Source of the DNA: MVRV01 sp964646755
Lineage (GTDB): Bacteria > Desulfobacterota > Syntrophia > Syntrophales > Smithellaceae
DNA: 64,000 nucleotides
Direction: 5' to 3'
Assembly (NCBI GenBank): GCA_964646755.1
Contig: CAZYIE010000014.1
Span: 1-64,000, forward strand
Shown: positions 50,604-59,640 of the stretch, one piece after another
Layout: every line of letters begins with the position of its first letter
Numbering within the stretch: position 1 is the stretch's first letter
Notes under the pieces: model-generated
The model's input: only the letters and a program-made list of their open reading frames with translations
Database searches by the model: none
What the model was told of the DNA's origin: nothing
Made by a program: the position numbers and the translations under genes

Positions 50604-50966
50604 TTAAAACGGCACTTCGTCATTGATTGCTTCCGCAGTTGCTTCCCCGTTCTTGAAACCTCTGCCGTCTGTCTTGATGAATTCCAGGGAATTTCCGATG
50701 ATCTGGAAGGTGTTGCGAGTCTGTCCGTCATCAGTTGTCCATTTTTGTTGATCCAAATTTCCAGAGATGGCGATTCTGGCGCCTTTGTGCAGATAAGTGG
50801 AACATACTTCCGCGAGCTTATGGAAGGTCAATACCTTTATCCAGCAGGTTTTCTTCTTTCCGGCCTGAAAAGCGAGGTTGAAAGATGTTACGGGATTGCC
50901 ATCGGGCGAATAGAACACCTTGGGATCGTCTCCCAGATTTCCTGTTACGATACATTGATTGAGCAT
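50604..50966 (-). CDS. ssb: Single-stranded DNA-binding protein
   Basis: 120 residues, one OB fold: MLNQCIVTGNLGDDPKVFYS, PVTSFNLAFQAGKKKTCWIK, VLTFHKLAEVCSTYLHKGAR, IAISGNLDQQKWTTDDGQTR. The C-terminal tail is short and ends DEVPF, the usual SSB acidic tip that docks repair proteins. Shorter than a housekeeping SSB, as in plasmids and ICEs. It leads the recombination operon of the element (ssb, SWIM protein, nuclease, helicase). Confidence 0.93.
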   Translation of the reverse strand: MLNQCIVTGNLGDDPKVFYSPDGNPVTSFNLAFQAGKKKTCWIKVLTFHKLAEVCSTYLHKGARIAISGNLDQQKWTTDDGQTRNTFQIIGNSLEFIKTDGRGFKNGEATAEAINDEVPF

Positions 50967-51397
50967 GTTTGTTTCTCCTTTCTAAGATGAATGTTTGATT
51001 TAAATACGACCGAATACGCTTAAAAATTAACCTCCTTTCCTGACAAACTGTTTGTCTTTACATTTATTTATGTATGTAGTTGCTGCGGCTATACTGATGC
51101 TGAAGGGGTTACACGTTACTGGGGAAATGTCGGGATTGACCAAAATGCCTGCAAGTGAATTTGGTATTCATTGCTTCGTTTATAAATGTATATGGAAATT
51201 TGTTTTATCAGGGATTATCAGGGAGAAATTACGGTGTTTTGCGGGATTTAAGGGTATTTATGCTGAAATATGTTGATTTTTGGTGAAGAAACCGAGATAG
51301 TGGCCAAACTTAAAAGAAATGCTGCATCTAAGTTGTTACCCAGGAGTATATTACTTAAACGAGCGTAAATCATACAAAGAGAATGGAGGATAATATC
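50967..51397. other. Divergent promoter region of the recombination operon
   Basis: A 430-base gap between ssb (minus) and the lipoprotein gene (plus). It has no supported gene. A GATGCTGAAGGGGT sequence near 51097-51110 matches, inverted, one at 43802 in the other long gap. AT-rich on the right side. Confidence 0.35.
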
Positions 51398-51913
51398 ATG
51401 GGAAACTTGCATAAAATTAGAAGAATTGAAAATCTGTTTTTTATCAACTTAGTATTAATAATTTTCTCTCTGTCTGCATGTGGCGGTGGCGATATATCGG
51501 CAGTAAAAAATGGATATATGAATTTTGATAGATCTATAACTGTTGGGCAAGCCTTTGATGGATATAAATATTTTGGTAAAAAAGAATGGACTCAAGATAA
51601 AGACAAACAGGGTCGAAAGTATGTATTTTTTAAAGCACAACTGAGTCAGGAAGCAATAGATGCAGTAAATGCACGCCATAAAGAAATACAGAACTGGGAG
51701 AATGTAACTAGTTATAAAAAGTTTGGTCCATTTGCAACCGCAGAATTGATGATTCGATTTACTATAAATAATGATGGTACATTTTTCCAATCTGATTCTA
51801 AATTTTCTTCTAAATATGTTTCTGGTAAAAGCGCAGAGGGGGAAGTTCATGATATTGACTTAAAAAGCATATTTAAAAATGAAAAGATTTTCCCTCCTGA
51901 GTCCTGGCATTAA
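51398..51913 (+). CDS. Putative lipoprotein, unknown function
   Basis: 171 residues from ATG 51398 (GGAGGA site 8 bases upstream; an ATG at 51383 overlaps that site). The signal segment FFINLVLIIFSLSAC ends in a lipobox, followed by Gly-Gly-Gly. The mature part is soluble (VGQAFDGYKYFGKKEW, AELMIRFTINNDGTFF) and resembles small envelope lipoproteins but gives no family. It stands between divergently read modules; base composition is more AT-rich than its neighbours, as in the next gene. Confidence 0.65.
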   Translation: MGNLHKIRRIENLFFINLVLIIFSLSACGGGDISAVKNGYMNFDRSITVGQAFDGYKYFGKKEWTQDKDKQGRKYVFFKAQLSQEAIDAVNARHKEIQNWENVTSYKKFGPFATAELMIRFTINNDGTFFQSDSKFSSKYVSGKSAEGEVHDIDLKSIFKNEKIFPPESWH

Positions 51914-52055
51914 AAATATGTTTTAGCTGAATTACTGACAGCTAAATGAAACGAGTCGAAAACAACAATGTTAATAAATTTTTTGAGGCCACTCATAAAA
52001 CAGAGATATAATTTTAGAAGATTTTAATCCTATATTATCTAGAAAGGCAGCTAAA

Positions 52056-53039
52056 GTGAATAAAATTCGACTTAAATCTATTTACACGCTTTTAATACTC
52101 GTGATGGGTTTATTTTTTTCAAGTCAAGTATTCGGTTACGAACGTGAAATAAAAGATCTATCAGAAAAAATTGCTGTTAAAATTGATGAGTCCGGAAAGA
52201 AATCTGTCGCTATTGTCGACTTTACAGATCTGCAGGGGAGTGTTACTGAACTTGGGAGATTTATTGCCGAAGAATTATCCGTAGAGCTGATGAACAATGT
52301 AAAGAAAATTGAAATAATTGATCGTAATCACCTTAAGAGCATTTTGAAAGAACATAAATTTTCCATGTCAGGGTTAGTAGATCCAACGACCATAAAGAAA
52401 GTGGGTAAAATCGTTGGTGTGGATGCAATAATAACAGGTTCCGTTACGCCATTCGGTGATAATATTCGGGTAACATGCAAGGTGATTTCAACAGATACAG
52501 CCAGAGTCATAAGTGCAGGCAAGATCGAAATAGCAAAAACTAAGGCTATTGATGAATTACTTGCAAAGGGAATTGATGATGGTGGTATATCAAAGTCAGA
52601 AAGCAATGTTCAGAAAAAACCCGAAGATTCAAAAAAGATGCAAAGTAAAGATTCTAAAAATGTTATGACTTTTCCAGACGTTACAATTTCGTTTTTAGGC
52701 TGTGAATTGGATTACAGCACAGCCACTCGCATTACGGAAATTCACTGCAAAATCAAAATAACAAATAACGGGAAAAATAGAGAATTTAGAAAAAGTGGTA
52801 ATATCCTTGCTTTTGATAATTTTGGGAACAAATTGAGTGGTGGATCACTTTGGTTTAAGAAGGGAGGGCAGAATGCTACTTTAGAAAGCGGCATGTCAGC
52901 GGAAGGGAGATATGATTTTTACGGCAAAACGCCAAATACAACCATGTTAAAATTGTTGAGGTTTACAATTCAAACGGATGCTAAGGATTCTTATGAATTA
53001 GAATTTAAAGATATTTCCGTGAAAAAATCTGATGAGTAA
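52056..53039 (+). CDS. FlgO/CsgG-like exported protein
   Basis: 327 residues with a signal peptide (about 1-28, ending VFG-YE). The N-terminal domain (VAIVDFTDLQGSVTELGRFI, AEELSVELM, IEIIDRNHLKSILKEHKF, IVGVDAIITGSVTPFGD) is the FlgO/CsgG-type curli-assembly fold found in envelope lipoproteins, though no lipobox Cys is obvious. A Lys-rich linker leads to a beta-rich C-terminal domain (about 205-320). Likely an outer-membrane associated factor. It pairs with the preceding lipoprotein, 142 bases upstream. Confidence 0.7.
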   Translation: MNKIRLKSIYTLLILVMGLFFSSQVFGYEREIKDLSEKIAVKIDESGKKSVAIVDFTDLQGSVTELGRFIAEELSVELMNNVKKIEIIDRNHLKSILKEHKFSMSGLVDPTTIKKVGKIVGVDAIITGSVTPFGDNIRVTCKVISTDTARVISAGKIEIAKTKAIDELLAKGIDDGGISKSESNVQKKPEDSKKMQSKDSKNVMTFPDVTISFLGCELDYSTATRITEIHCKIKITNNGKNREFRKSGNILAFDNFGNKLSGGSLWFKKGGQNATLESGMSAEGRYDFYGKTPNTTMLKLLRFTIQTDAKDSYELEFKDISVKKSDE

Positions 53040-53434
53040 AAATAATTACTATTACAAAAACCCATCGAATTTGAAGAATATTGCCAAAAGCAATGGATAT
53101 TATTTTGCTCTCCACCTCCCCTATTACTTTCCAAACATCTCCTTCCCACGACAACCCAGGAAGGTTTTAGCAACTGTTACTCGGATATAACCGGAAAAAG
53201 CAGCAGCCACTTATTAATACTTCTCTGACCATTTATTTTTTTTTGTTTTTAAAAACGATTTAAATACTTGCTTGGAAATTCCTTGATAACTTCCGACATC
53301 TACGTCCGAGTTAAAGTTGATACTTCTTCCTTACCCTTGCTCCAAATCTCATCCCAATCCTAAAGCAAGTATTACTATCATGACTCAAACTTTTCTCTTC
53401 TTAAAAACAAAAAAATAAAAAAATAACAGTCCCC

Positions 53435-53468
53435 AGAGAACACCGACCCGAAGGGAAGGTGTTTCTCT
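53435..53468 (+). terminator. Hairpin downstream of the FlgO-like gene
   Basis: AGAGAACACC pairs with GGTGTTTCTCT (10 bp, one bulge). It lies between the FlgO-like gene and the iterons. Termination strength is uncertain, since the T-tract after it is poor. Confidence 0.45.
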
Positions 53469-53547
53469 ATTAGATATCTTTATATCTCTTTATATATCAT
53501 GTCCTTTTGAGATCCTCACCATTATCAATCGCTTAATTCGCTTTTCG

Positions 53548-53635
53548 CTTTACTGACCCTGTATTAAAACTTTACTGACCCTGCATCATTTATTTACTGA
53601 CCCTCCATTAAAACTTTACTGACCCTGCATCCACC
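53548..53635. repeat. Four 22-bp iterons of a replication origin
   Basis: Four consecutive direct repeats start at 53548, 53570, 53592 and 53614, a period of exactly 22 bases, about two helical turns. The invariant core is TTTACTGACCCT; flanks vary (ATTAAAA or ATCATTT). The stretch 53220-53450 next to them has long A/T runs, and the initiator-like gene ends 19 bases to the right. This is the usual layout of an iteron-controlled origin. Confidence 0.82.
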
Positions 53636-53653
53636 CCTTAATTTCATAAGCAG

Positions 53654-54844
53654 TCATCCGATAATTTCCCTGTCCGGTTGATTTCTTTTCACCCGATTGA
53701 TGATGAATTTCCACCCTTGCAGACCTTCTTCTTTCACATAGGACTCAATCAACCCCTGCTCAATGAGTGGATTTAAGGCGCTTTGCTCGATGGTCTTAAC
53801 CAGGTTGGATTTATTCTTATCCCTGAGATTTAGTTTTTCCGCTATCGTTTCCAATTTCAGCTGCGTATGGAGATAGTTGTTATGGATTAAAAAACGCCTA
53901 TATAATATCTGCGCTGAATACGGGAGTGTGTAGAAACTTGGTTCCACCCAGTCATAATTTTTAGACAAGAGGTTATGAGCAAATAATTCTCCCAGAATTG
54001 TATTGAAGGCGACATAATATTCCCTGTTCCTGATGATGCCATCATCTCTTTCCCTGTCAATAAAACCAAATTCAAAGAACCTGCTGAAGAAGTTCATGTA
54101 GTAATTATTATTCTTTTGTTTTTTCCCCTCCTGGAGACGCACAGGATACACGATCTTGAATTCAACGCGTGAGGTTTCCAGCAGGAGATTCATTATATCA
54201 TTGGAACTTATGCTTGCTGAAGTGAATTTACGGAAAATATCATCGTTGAAATGAATATAAAATTTCATTCCCTTAAAATAATCGACATCCTGCTCGTTCA
54301 TTGTCGGTGGATATTTGACAATGTAATTTGGTTTGTCCAGTTCCTTTGCTCTCCTGTTGATGCTGTCTAAATCAGAAAAGACGGGTAAAGGTTCCGCGGG
54401 AAGAAGATTCTTTCCTTGTTTGAGAAGAAGAAAATATCCCAGAACATCCATCACCATGAAGTTTTTCACACCCCAGAATCCGTTGCTGATGAAACAGTTT
54501 TCCTTTGTCTTTTCATCAACCCATTGAAGGGGGAATGAAACAGGTTGATTCCTTTTTTTGGTTACTGGCATTATCACCTTATTTATTCCCCTTTCAGAAA
54601 CATTGCGCCAATCCTTTTTCTCATTATTAATAGAAGCTCTATTGATCTTTTTAATGACCTGCGCCATTCCGTTGACAAGATTTTTGTAATCTCTGTTATC
54701 CTTCAAATAAATGCCCATAGACAAAATCTGCTCATACTGCTGCCTGAAGGTTTCATTATTAATGAATTTATACCTGGGTTCTTTCAGGGCATCGTATTGA
54801 GTTTTAATGATTTCAAAAATCTCTGCTGCTTCCTGCTGATTCAT
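53654..54844 (-). CDS. Putative replication initiator (Rep-like winged-helix protein)
   Basis: 396 residues from ATG 54844 (AAAGGAGAAA site; the ATG 15 codons upstream lies in the preceding gene). No strong family name, but the sequence has the look of a Rep initiator: a helix-rich N-terminus, a central winged-helix-like region (NDIMNLLLETSRVEFKIVYP), and a second one at the C-terminus (TLPYSAQILYRRFLIHNNYL, LKLETIAEKLNLRDKN). It directly abuts the iterons and follows the primase/helicase gene, which supports the role by context. Confidence 0.6.
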   Translation of the reverse strand: MNQQEAAEIFEIIKTQYDALKEPRYKFINNETFRQQYEQILSMGIYLKDNRDYKNLVNGMAQVIKKINRASINNEKKDWRNVSERGINKVIMPVTKKRNQPVSFPLQWVDEKTKENCFISNGFWGVKNFMVMDVLGYFLLLKQGKNLLPAEPLPVFSDLDSINRRAKELDKPNYIVKYPPTMNEQDVDYFKGMKFYIHFNDDIFRKFTSASISSNDIMNLLLETSRVEFKIVYPVRLQEGKKQKNNNYYMNFFSRFFEFGFIDRERDDGIIRNREYYVAFNTILGELFAHNLLSKNYDWVEPSFYTLPYSAQILYRRFLIHNNYLHTQLKLETIAEKLNLRDKNKSNLVKTIEQSALNPLIEQGLIESYVKEEGLQGWKFIINRVKRNQPDREIIG

Positions 54845-54857
54845 ATAATTTCTCCTT

Positions 54858-56771
54858 TCAGTCGAACATTGACTCCATGTTAAAGTCACTTATAGGAATT
54901 CTGGAGTCAACAATTATCCTGTCCACTACAGTCATGCTGGTTTTATCCACCTTCAACGGGATTTTTCCTGTTGCTCCGGTTCCGCGTTTAGCTTTAAATA
55001 TGATAAGATCAACATTACCGTCCTGATTAATAAGCTTGTCCCAGTTTTCCTTTAAGATGTATTCTCCATTTTTCCCTTCCTCCACCGCAGCGAGTATTCC
55101 CAACCAACTTGCTTCATATTCAATTGATCCTGATTCTTTAAATGACGCCATGCTCAGGCGCTGTCCGGATCTGTAGGAATCTCTGGCCAATTCCGATATA
55201 GCTATCACTGGTGTATTGTAGGTTTTAGCGATTTCCGTCAGTTTGGATAGAATATTATCGACACGCAGTCTTTCATCACCGGAGCTCTTTTCAGTCCTGA
55301 GTTTTCTTAGATAGTCAACGATGATGACCGGTGCTTTCCCATGCTTCTTTTTAATCTGCTCAATTAAATCAAACCATTTTTCTACGGGGATCATCTGTTG
55401 GACTACATATTTCAGGGTCATTATTAGTTTTACATCGGGAAGCTGGCAGATGCTATGAATGTCACTGACTGTCCTGTTATTAAAGCATTCAATGGATTGT
55501 CCGGAAAACCTGGAGAATGTCCGATACCGCAGTTCTGTTTTTCCATCGTCATAACTGAAGAACAGCACAGGGTAATTATTCAGGCAGATATTATCTGCTA
55601 TATTATTCAGGAGAACTGTTTTTCCTGATGAGGGAATGCCACCAAAGAGATAGAATCTTCCCCCCGCAAAACCTCCACTCATCATTTTTTCCAGATTGGT
55701 CAGATTGTTATTAGCAAAGGGGACGCGGACATAATTCTGCTGATAATCGGTAACAGTTGCATTCAGATCATCCAGCATGGAATCAATCCGGATTATTTTT
55801 GCATCCTTACTTTTCTGTTCAGCAGTTTTGATAGAATCAAAGATATTCTTCAATTCATCATTGCCCAGCGGGGGTTTAACTTTGTCCTTATTCCATATCC
55901 GCAGCAGCTCCCAGAGTTCAGTTTCCTTCAATCCTGTTTTCAGCAAGTGACCAACTAGCTTAGTTGTCGTATGATTGCGCTCACCCGCAGCACATCCACG
56001 CATAATGATGTCTGTATAACTGTTATCCCCTGAATCAGTTATAGTTTTATTGACAGGTTCTTTATTAATAGATGCTTTAGGCGCCTCTTTTTTAATTTCC
56101 GGTTTTGGTTTGCTGTCGGGTTTATCTTTACCTGCGCCATTACTTACTGCCTGCAGATAATCAACCATCCAGGGTGAGCATGGAGCAGGGTCAATCTGGA
56201 ATATGGAATAACCTTCAACCCATTCATAAGTGCTTCCGGAACCATGCATAGAAGGGGGAGCAATCAGTAATCCTCCATCAGCACGAATATCAATATCCAG
56301 TTCCTTATCGACACTGTTTCTGATTTCAAATCCCGGATGCCTCATATAAACATGGTAACCCCTGCTGGTTTTCACCCTGACAGTATCTTCAGGGAATCCC
56401 CCCATTTCTTCCGCATATTGAACTGCTGCTTGCGAATCCAGATCAAAGACGACAATGTTGGAAACAGCGCCTGTAACAATTCCGATATTTGCATCTGGAT
56501 TCAAATTAAACCAGTTGTTAACTTCCCCTATTGTCGGAAGTCTGTTTTGATATTCTTTCCACGGGACAATAGGCAGTTTGCATTCTCTCAGGTAGAGCTC
56601 TTGGTAAATTTCATCTTTTGTCCGCGGTTTAGGCAGAGTTAAATTGTTGTTGTATTCAGCATCAACCCTTTGCTGAAATTTGGGTGATTTTTTAACAGTC
56701 ACAGGACTCTTGCATGGTATAATGGAAAGACCTTTTTCTAAATATGATAAAGCAATTTCACGATTTGTCAT
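54858..56771 (-). CDS. Primase-polymerase / DnaB-like helicase fusion
   Basis: 637 residues. The N-terminal Prim-Pol domain (about 60-215) has IVVFDLDSQ (metal-binding Asp pair), VKTSRGYHVYMRH and DIRADGGLLIAPPS, the layout of archaeo-eukaryotic-type element primases. A linker with Lys/Pro repeats leads to a RecA-fold helicase: Walker A GGIPSSGKT, Walker B APVIIVDYL, and AISELARDS. This is a replicative primase-helicase for the element. The gene begins 4 bases inside the preceding small gene (ATGA) and is followed by the initiator-like gene. Confidence 0.85.
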   Translation of the reverse strand: MTNREIALSYLEKGLSIIPCKSPVTVKKSPKFQQRVDAEYNNNLTLPKPRTKDEIYQELYLRECKLPIVPWKEYQNRLPTIGEVNNWFNLNPDANIGIVTGAVSNIVVFDLDSQAAVQYAEEMGGFPEDTVRVKTSRGYHVYMRHPGFEIRNSVDKELDIDIRADGGLLIAPPSMHGSGSTYEWVEGYSIFQIDPAPCSPWMVDYLQAVSNGAGKDKPDSKPKPEIKKEAPKASINKEPVNKTITDSGDNSYTDIIMRGCAAGERNHTTTKLVGHLLKTGLKETELWELLRIWNKDKVKPPLGNDELKNIFDSIKTAEQKSKDAKIIRIDSMLDDLNATVTDYQQNYVRVPFANNNLTNLEKMMSGGFAGGRFYLFGGIPSSGKTVLLNNIADNICLNNYPVLFFSYDDGKTELRYRTFSRFSGQSIECFNNRTVSDIHSICQLPDVKLIMTLKYVVQQMIPVEKWFDLIEQIKKKHGKAPVIIVDYLRKLRTEKSSGDERLRVDNILSKLTEIAKTYNTPVIAISELARDSYRSGQRLSMASFKESGSIEYEASWLGILAAVEEGKNGEYILKENWDKLINQDGNVDLIIFKAKRGTGATGKIPLKVDKTSMTVVDRIIVDSRIPISDFNMESMFD

Positions 56772-56965
56772 TTCTTGTTTCCTCCTTCATAATCAAATTT
56801 TCCGATTTCATTTAACGCTGACAACAGCAATTCCGTTGCTATTGATGCTCCGGTGACAACCTGACTGGGATCTGACATCACCCTTTCAGCCGCCATTCTC
56901 CTGAGCAGATTGCGATACTGTTCGGGTATGGCCAGATTAATTTGAACATTATTTCTTGATTCCAT
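56768..56965 (-). CDS. Small RHH-like protein
   Basis: 65 residues from ATG 56965 (GAAGGAGGATAG site; an ATG six codons upstream overlaps it). The sequence MESRNNVQINLAIPEQYRNL then GASIATELLLSALNEIG has the strand-helix-helix pattern of ribbon-helix-helix proteins. Its stop overlaps the primase start by 4 bases. Likely a copy-number or transcription regulator for the replication operon; the 24-bp repeated operator upstream of this operon could be its target, but this is untested. Confidence 0.6.
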   Translation of the reverse strand: MESRNNVQINLAIPEQYRNLLRRMAAERVMSDPSQVVTGASIATELLLSALNEIGKFDYEGGNKK

Positions 56966-57090
56966 GATGCTATCCTCCTTCAAATCTATTTATTGTTTGT
57001 TCTGTATGCCAAGACGAATCGGCAGCAAGTTAGTTTCTGTTTTAGCTTGATGGAAATTCACTTTGGTTTTCGGATTGAATCCTTTGCCAG

Positions 57091-58200
57091 TTATATCTTC
57101 CACAGCATTTTCTCCAATACATTGATATCCATATCCCGCATGTGTGTAGCGATGGATAGCGCCTGAATTAGCTTATCAATCTTTTTCTTCTTACGAACGC
57201 TGCGCTTCCGGAGGCATCTTTCCAGAGTCACCAGGTCAACCGAATTCTCATAAAATTCCGTGCATGCCTTCTGGACGACATAGAAGTTGTGGCAGCGGAG
57301 AAAAGAAGATCGGTCGGTCAGCGGTATGTTTGTTATCCCGGTAAATGTTATTCCGCTTGCACACCAGGGGCAGTCACACACAGGCCGCTCCCCTTCCTTG
57401 AAAACAGCATTAGAATTTACGGATATTCCGTGAAAATCATTGGGGTCCATGTAAACCTGCCTCTCTGCCTGAAATCGCCAGGTCGTAGCGTCCGTTGAGC
57501 ACCAATCAAAAATATGACGTGCAAGGTATGCAGCGAGTGCCAGACCTGTAAAACTGGATACGCTGAGCAGATGAATTTTCCTGATGCCCATTTGATAGAA
57601 CTTCAGCAGGAAAAGCGTTACCCCACCTGAACCCAAATTCCTTGTGGGCAGTGATAATCCGTCAAACTCCAGTTCCATCAGGGGTTTCTCGATATATGCC
57701 TCAAATTGTGCGAGGGTGTAGCATTGGATCGGAATATACAGTTCAATTTCTGGGCAATATTTCTTGCGCAGCAATGCTGTTTCCCGCATACAGACTAGAT
57801 TTGGACCAAGTTTTTTCATGAACTCCTCATACTGAAGATAAGGATCGGATATTTTCGGCACAGGAAAATCCAATGAAGTCATGATTTGCGGCTTGATTTT
57901 CATGTTTGCCTGAATAATAAGCTCAGGGTTTATGTTCACCGCGAATTTACCGTAGCTAATCGGTTTGGACGGATCATAAGTAACGGCAACCCCACCCTCC
58001 AAATCTTTCTGTAACAATTGGTATCCCCCAGAATCCCCGAATACATTTTTCGCGCAGCTTTCATGAATCAACTTCCTTGTCCCTCTCACAGCGGCTTCAC
58101 TGCAGGCATTCTGGGGGACATTATAGAGGAGCGAATCGACATGTCGAGCAGGAAGCACATCCCGACTCGCCCCGGCACAGTAATTAACAAAAATTCCCAT
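57091..58200 (-). CDS. TGT-superfamily DNA transglycosylase, DpdA-like
   Basis: 369 residues. Motifs of the tRNA-guanine transglycosylase superfamily are clear: NVFGDSGGYQ (Asp56, base-binding/catalytic), MTSLDFPVP (Asp111), a putative nucleophile in CSTDATTWR (Asp237), and a zinc site CDCPWC...H (Cys275, Cys277, Cys280, His304). The N-terminus differs from bacterial Tgt (no GGFQ/Q-site pattern of the tRNA enzyme). It is next to a ParB-like gene, as in Dpd clusters, where DpdA swaps guanine for preQ0 in DNA. So DNA modification is inferred; no preQ0 synthesis genes are in the window, and they would be supplied by the host. Confidence 0.72.
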   Translation of the reverse strand: MGIFVNYCAGASRDVLPARHVDSLLYNVPQNACSEAAVRGTRKLIHESCAKNVFGDSGGYQLLQKDLEGGVAVTYDPSKPISYGKFAVNINPELIIQANMKIKPQIMTSLDFPVPKISDPYLQYEEFMKKLGPNLVCMRETALLRKKYCPEIELYIPIQCYTLAQFEAYIEKPLMELEFDGLSLPTRNLGSGGVTLFLLKFYQMGIRKIHLLSVSSFTGLALAAYLARHIFDWCSTDATTWRFQAERQVYMDPNDFHGISVNSNAVFKEGERPVCDCPWCASGITFTGITNIPLTDRSSFLRCHNFYVVQKACTEFYENSVDLVTLERCLRKRSVRKKKKIDKLIQALSIATHMRDMDINVLEKMLWKI

Positions 58201-58213
58201 TCTGAATATCCGC

Positions 58214-59347
58214 CTATTTTCCCGTGTTATTCAGAAAAGCGATCTTGCTTAAGAGTGTCATAATATTTTGAAGTTCCGCTTTAAGACTGTTCTCTATTTC
58301 CGTAAGTTGGGCATCATTGCTGACGCCTTCCTCCAGCCGCTTTGAAACACTAAGCGTTTCAGCTTTAATGGTTTCTATGGTGATTATCAGTTCAGGATTG
58401 ACTTCTGGGGCAGTGTCGGGAGCATCATCTTCAACTTCGGGAGACTCATCATCACTATTACCTTCACTATCATCTACTGCAGCGTCTGGAGGCACCGCTG
58501 TTGCCTGTGTTTGTCTAATTTTATTTTTCTTTCCACCCGCCAGAAACTCTTCAAAGGCAGCAAGCATGAAATTCGATATTGTCTGTGTTATTTCAATGAG
58601 TGTTAATTTATCTGCGACTACTTTCGTTTCCAACATCCGTCTCTGCGCTTGGATAATCTCAAAAAATCTCTTTGGCGCCTGTCTCTCAATAAAAAGTTGA
58701 ATTACGTCTTCGGACAGATACTTACTGTGAAGCAAGTGTTTAACGACAGTATCGCGGTCTTTCCTAATCCTTCGCGCTAAAACTTCGGCAGCATCTGTCT
58801 CTCTGTTTCCACTTAAAGCATCATGATCCCTCCGGCCACCGTGACTGAAAACCCTTAACTCATCGCTGCTGGAAAGCAGCATCTGGTAGGTATCCCGAGT
58901 GTTCCTGATGATTTCCGAATAAACTGTATCGCCTCTGGTCGGCAATCGCAGTGCCATTTTTCTGATACAGAGTTCAGTATCGGAGTGAGCAATCATCAAA
59001 TCAACATCAACTGTAATTGTAGCTGCTCCCGCAGACTTGGCCAATTCCACAAGGTCCCATCCGTCCAGGCAGCTATATCCATCTGGTGTTTTGGTAACCA
59101 TGGGCCGATCCGCTTCAGTGGGCAGAAAAAAGTCGGGAATAAGGGTGAAGTGATTAATTTGATCAATTGCCACTTCTTCGGTTGTACAGCCCATGTTCCG
59201 ATATTTGGAAGGTTCATCTTCTTCAGGCAAGCGTCCCGAGGAGGTTTGACCACCACTTGGCGCTGTTGTTTTGTTCTCCAAAATATCCGCAAGCTCTTTT
59301 TCCAAGGTTGCCACTCCTGCCGCTACTGCTTTTTGTAGTTTCTTCAT
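58214..59347 (-). CDS. ParB-like protein, possible DpdB
   Basis: 377 residues. The N-terminal ParB/sulfiredoxin-like fold covers about residues 55-125 (TTEEVAIDQINHF, SCLDGWDLVELAKSAG), but the usual GxR/H residues of the CTP pocket are replaced by WDL. An HTH-like region follows (TVVKHLLHSKYLSEDVIQLF) and then an acidic Ala/Pro linker and a coiled-coil tail. It is followed 13 bases later by the TGT-like gene. In Dpd systems a ParB-like DpdB works with DpdA, so the pair may act together. An AAAATTTAGGAGGATT site supports the start. Confidence 0.65.
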   Translation of the reverse strand: MKKLQKAVAAGVATLEKELADILENKTTAPSGGQTSSGRLPEEDEPSKYRNMGCTTEEVAIDQINHFTLIPDFFLPTEADRPMVTKTPDGYSCLDGWDLVELAKSAGAATITVDVDLMIAHSDTELCIRKMALRLPTRGDTVYSEIIRNTRDTYQMLLSSSDELRVFSHGGRRDHDALSGNRETDAAEVLARRIRKDRDTVVKHLLHSKYLSEDVIQLFIERQAPKRFFEIIQAQRRMLETKVVADKLTLIEITQTISNFMLAAFEEFLAGGKKNKIRQTQATAVPPDAAVDDSEGNSDDESPEVEDDAPDTAPEVNPELIITIETIKAETLSVSKRLEEGVSNDAQLTEIENSLKAELQNIMTLLSKIAFLNNTGK

Positions 59348-59640
59348 AAAAATCCTCCTAAATTTTTTTTTTGGCCATTTCGCAGCTCAATACTGTGTTG
59401 GCCTGTACTTAGGATGGGTGACTCATCGAGGAACAATTGCGGAACATTGTTCCATGTAAAAATTATTTGTAGTTTCTTGAAAAATATATGAGCATTGAAG
59501 GTGCCAGAGCGTTTAGGGGAACGAACCAATCAATCATAAATGTCTTTCAAAATCTGGATTTATTTGGTATTTTTACTGACAGCAACAGCTTTTTACTTAA
59601 CAACAAAAACAGATGGAAAATATTTCAGGGTATTGTCGAA
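59348..59640. other. Divergent regulatory region with operator repeat
   Basis: This gap separates the leftward modification/replication operon from the rightward genes. It holds the 24-bp operator-like repeat at 59430-59453. A longer open frame upstream of 59641 lacks a ribosome site and is not counted as coding. Confidence 0.5.
59430..59453 (+). promoter_or_regulatory. 24-bp operator-like repeat, copy 1
   Basis: A palindrome GGAACATTGTTCC preceded by a half-site GGAACA. The whole 24 bases recur inverted at 61179-61202 with three mismatches, so both promoter regions probably answer to the same regulator. Confidence 0.6.

Noticed and set aside
53548..53635. Regular direct repeats resembling a CRISPR array
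   Set aside because: The period is 22 bases with no true spacers, no cas genes nearby, and the position next to a Rep-like gene fits iterons.
59441..59453. LexA/DinR box
   Set aside because: GGAACATTGTTCC has only three bases between GAAC and GTTC instead of four, and it recurs only at the element's own promoters, so an element operator is more likely.
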